From: Thermoplasmatales archaeon
GTDB taxonomy: Archaea > Thermoplasmatota > Thermoplasmata > Thermoplasmatales > GCA-001856825
NCBI GenBank assembly: GCA_014874235.1
Contig: JACWAC010000012.1
Location: 1-14,715 of the forward strand
Reading direction: 5' to 3'
Length of the DNA: 14,715 bases
How positions within the stretch are numbered: position 1 is the first letter of the stretch; each line of letters opens with the position of its first letter. This document shows, piece by piece, positions 13,919-14,715 of this stretch. The notes beneath the pieces are model-generated. The model was not told the DNA's origin and searched no databases. It saw only the letters and a list, made by a program, of their open reading frames with translations. Position numbers and translations under genes: made by a program.

Positions 13919-14715
13919 TTGAACTACTCCGCAGATCCAAATTCCCTCGTCCCTGCCGAAGAAAGACGCAAGAGTGCTTTCAGGAAATCCTATTTCAACA
14001 TCTCCTCGAAAATTTTTTCACCCTTTTTCAGGAACGCTCATTCTAATTTTTTTGAAAACTTCCAGCTTGAGCTGGATAAGGCAGAGATTGATTTGTCTTC
14101 GACAGAGTACGTGAGTGGAGTGTCTCTTGTTAGTCTCCTGGTTGGAATAATCATCACCGCTCTCACACTGGTCATCTATTTTCTAAATCTTCACAACGTC
14201 AGTCTTTTTTTACTGATTCCTCTATCCGTTTCACTTGTAGCCGGATTAGGGTATGAAATCCCTCTGGCAGAATCTTCGGGTAGACGCAAAAAAATAGACC
14301 AAAATCTTGGAGCCTCGTTTGCATTCATATCTGCCATGTCAAGTGCGGATGTACCGATCAATCTTATAATCTTGAAACTCTCTAAAATGAAGGAGTTTGG
14401 GGAAGTAAGCAGAGAAGCTCTTAAGATCGCTAGCCTTACCGAATTGCTAGGTGTGGATATTTTCACCGCAATGAAGAGAGTGGCAAGAGTCAGTCCGTCC
14501 GTTGAGTGGCAGAGATTCTTGCAGGGTGCAGTTGCCACATCTACTGCGGGAGCGAGGCTGAATCCGTATTTCATCAAGAAAGCGGCGGATTTCCAGGATA
14601 CTCTGAGATTGTCTCTCAAGAAAAATGCCGAAAGCGTTTCTGTATTTGCGGAGATGTATGTCACAGTAGGTGTAGCATTTCCACTCTTTCTAATAATCAT
14701 ACTAGCAGTCATGGC
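13919..14715 (+). CDS. type II/IV secretion platform protein, TadC/ArlJ-like (partial)
   Basis: This is the 5' part of an inner-membrane platform protein (T2SSF domain) that anchors the pilin-assembly ATPase. At least 265 residues are visible and the frame is open at the window end. A charged soluble N-terminus of about 65 residues is followed by a helix pair at about 66-89 and 92-112. A cytoplasmic helical T2SSF domain follows, with GASFAFISAMSSADVPI (131-147) and RFLQGAVATSTAGARLNPYF (199-218), and then a further membrane helix from about 246. The start is uncertain. TTG at 13919 is chosen, but GGGAGGGAT at 13897-13905 is better placed for CTG at 13910, and TTG 13889 inside the ATPase gene is also in frame. 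It starts 10 bases after the ATPase stop, so the two form an operon. The long opposite-strand ORF here is a shadow. Confidence 0.85.
   Translation, partial: MNYSADPNSLVPAEERRKSAFRKSYFNISSKIFSPFFRNAHSNFFENFQLELDKAEIDLSSTEYVSGVSLVSLLVGIIITALTLVIYFLNLHNVSLFLLIPLSVSLVAGLGYEIPLAESSGRRKKIDQNLGASFAFISAMSSADVPINLIILKLSKMKEFGEVSREALKIASLTELLGVDIFTAMKRVARVSPSVEWQRFLQGAVATSTAGARLNPYFIKKAADFQDTLRLSLKKNAESVSVFAEMYVTVGVAFPLFLIIILAVM

Noticed and set aside
14191..14712. A 173-codon minus-strand ORF at the right end
   Set aside because: It is antisense to the TadC/ArlJ-like gene, whose membrane helices and T2SSF motifs are convincing.
1..14715. CRISPR array, insertion sequence or integrated phage
   Set aside because: No spaced direct-repeat array, transposase, integrase or terminal inverted repeats were seen on either strand by eye.

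Overview
The window is archaeal. It encodes transcription factor B, the H/ACA guide-RNA protein Gar1, a replicative family B DNA polymerase, an archaeal type IV pilus/archaellum-type ATPase with its membrane platform protein, a TrpB2-type tryptophan synthase and a tRNA-Lys whose CCA end is not encoded. Many genes have a TATA-like box about 25 bases before the start codon and no Shine-Dalgarno site, the pattern of leaderless mRNAs. Moderate GC, heavy use of AGA/AGG arginine codons and this gene mix suggest a euryarchaeon, probably of the Thermoplasmata, but the lineage is an inference and no marker here settles it.

Layout. Bases 1-536: a small two-helix membrane protein of unknown function (+), preceded by a perfect 8-bp hairpin. 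Bases 604-3952 (all -): a Gfo/Idh/MocA oxidoreductase, a decayed MFS transporter with two in-frame TAA stops and no N-terminus, and an intact Fsr-like MFS exporter. This is the most accessory-looking part. Bases 3953-4175: a regulatory region with nested repeats next to trpB2. Bases 4176-6753 (+): trpB2 followed by a DUF1015 protein with a DGHHR motif. Bases 6888-8168 (-): tRNA-Lys(UUU), then tfb and gar1 (transcribed gar1-tfb, with the gar1 stop inside the tfb ribosome binding site). Bases 8199-9830 (-): pyrG. From 9968 (+): polB, a pilus-type secretion ATPase, and the 5' part of its TadC/ArlJ-like partner, which runs off the window.

How it fits together. The right two thirds is mostly core information processing and nucleotide metabolism: pyrG supplies CTP, gar1 serves rRNA pseudouridylation, tfb serves transcription initiation, and polB replicates DNA. 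The ATPase/platform pair forms the motor of a surface filament or secretion machine. The most interesting functional idea is the trpB2-DUF1015 pair. Some TrpB2 enzymes use O-phosphoserine instead of serine, and the DUF1015 neighbour carries a DGHHR motif resembling that of ParB/sulfiredoxin-fold proteins, a fold that includes free-serine kinases. A two-gene serine-phosphorylation plus tryptophan-synthesis module is therefore a testable hypothesis, not a demonstrated fact. No CRISPR array, insertion sequence or phage gene is visible.
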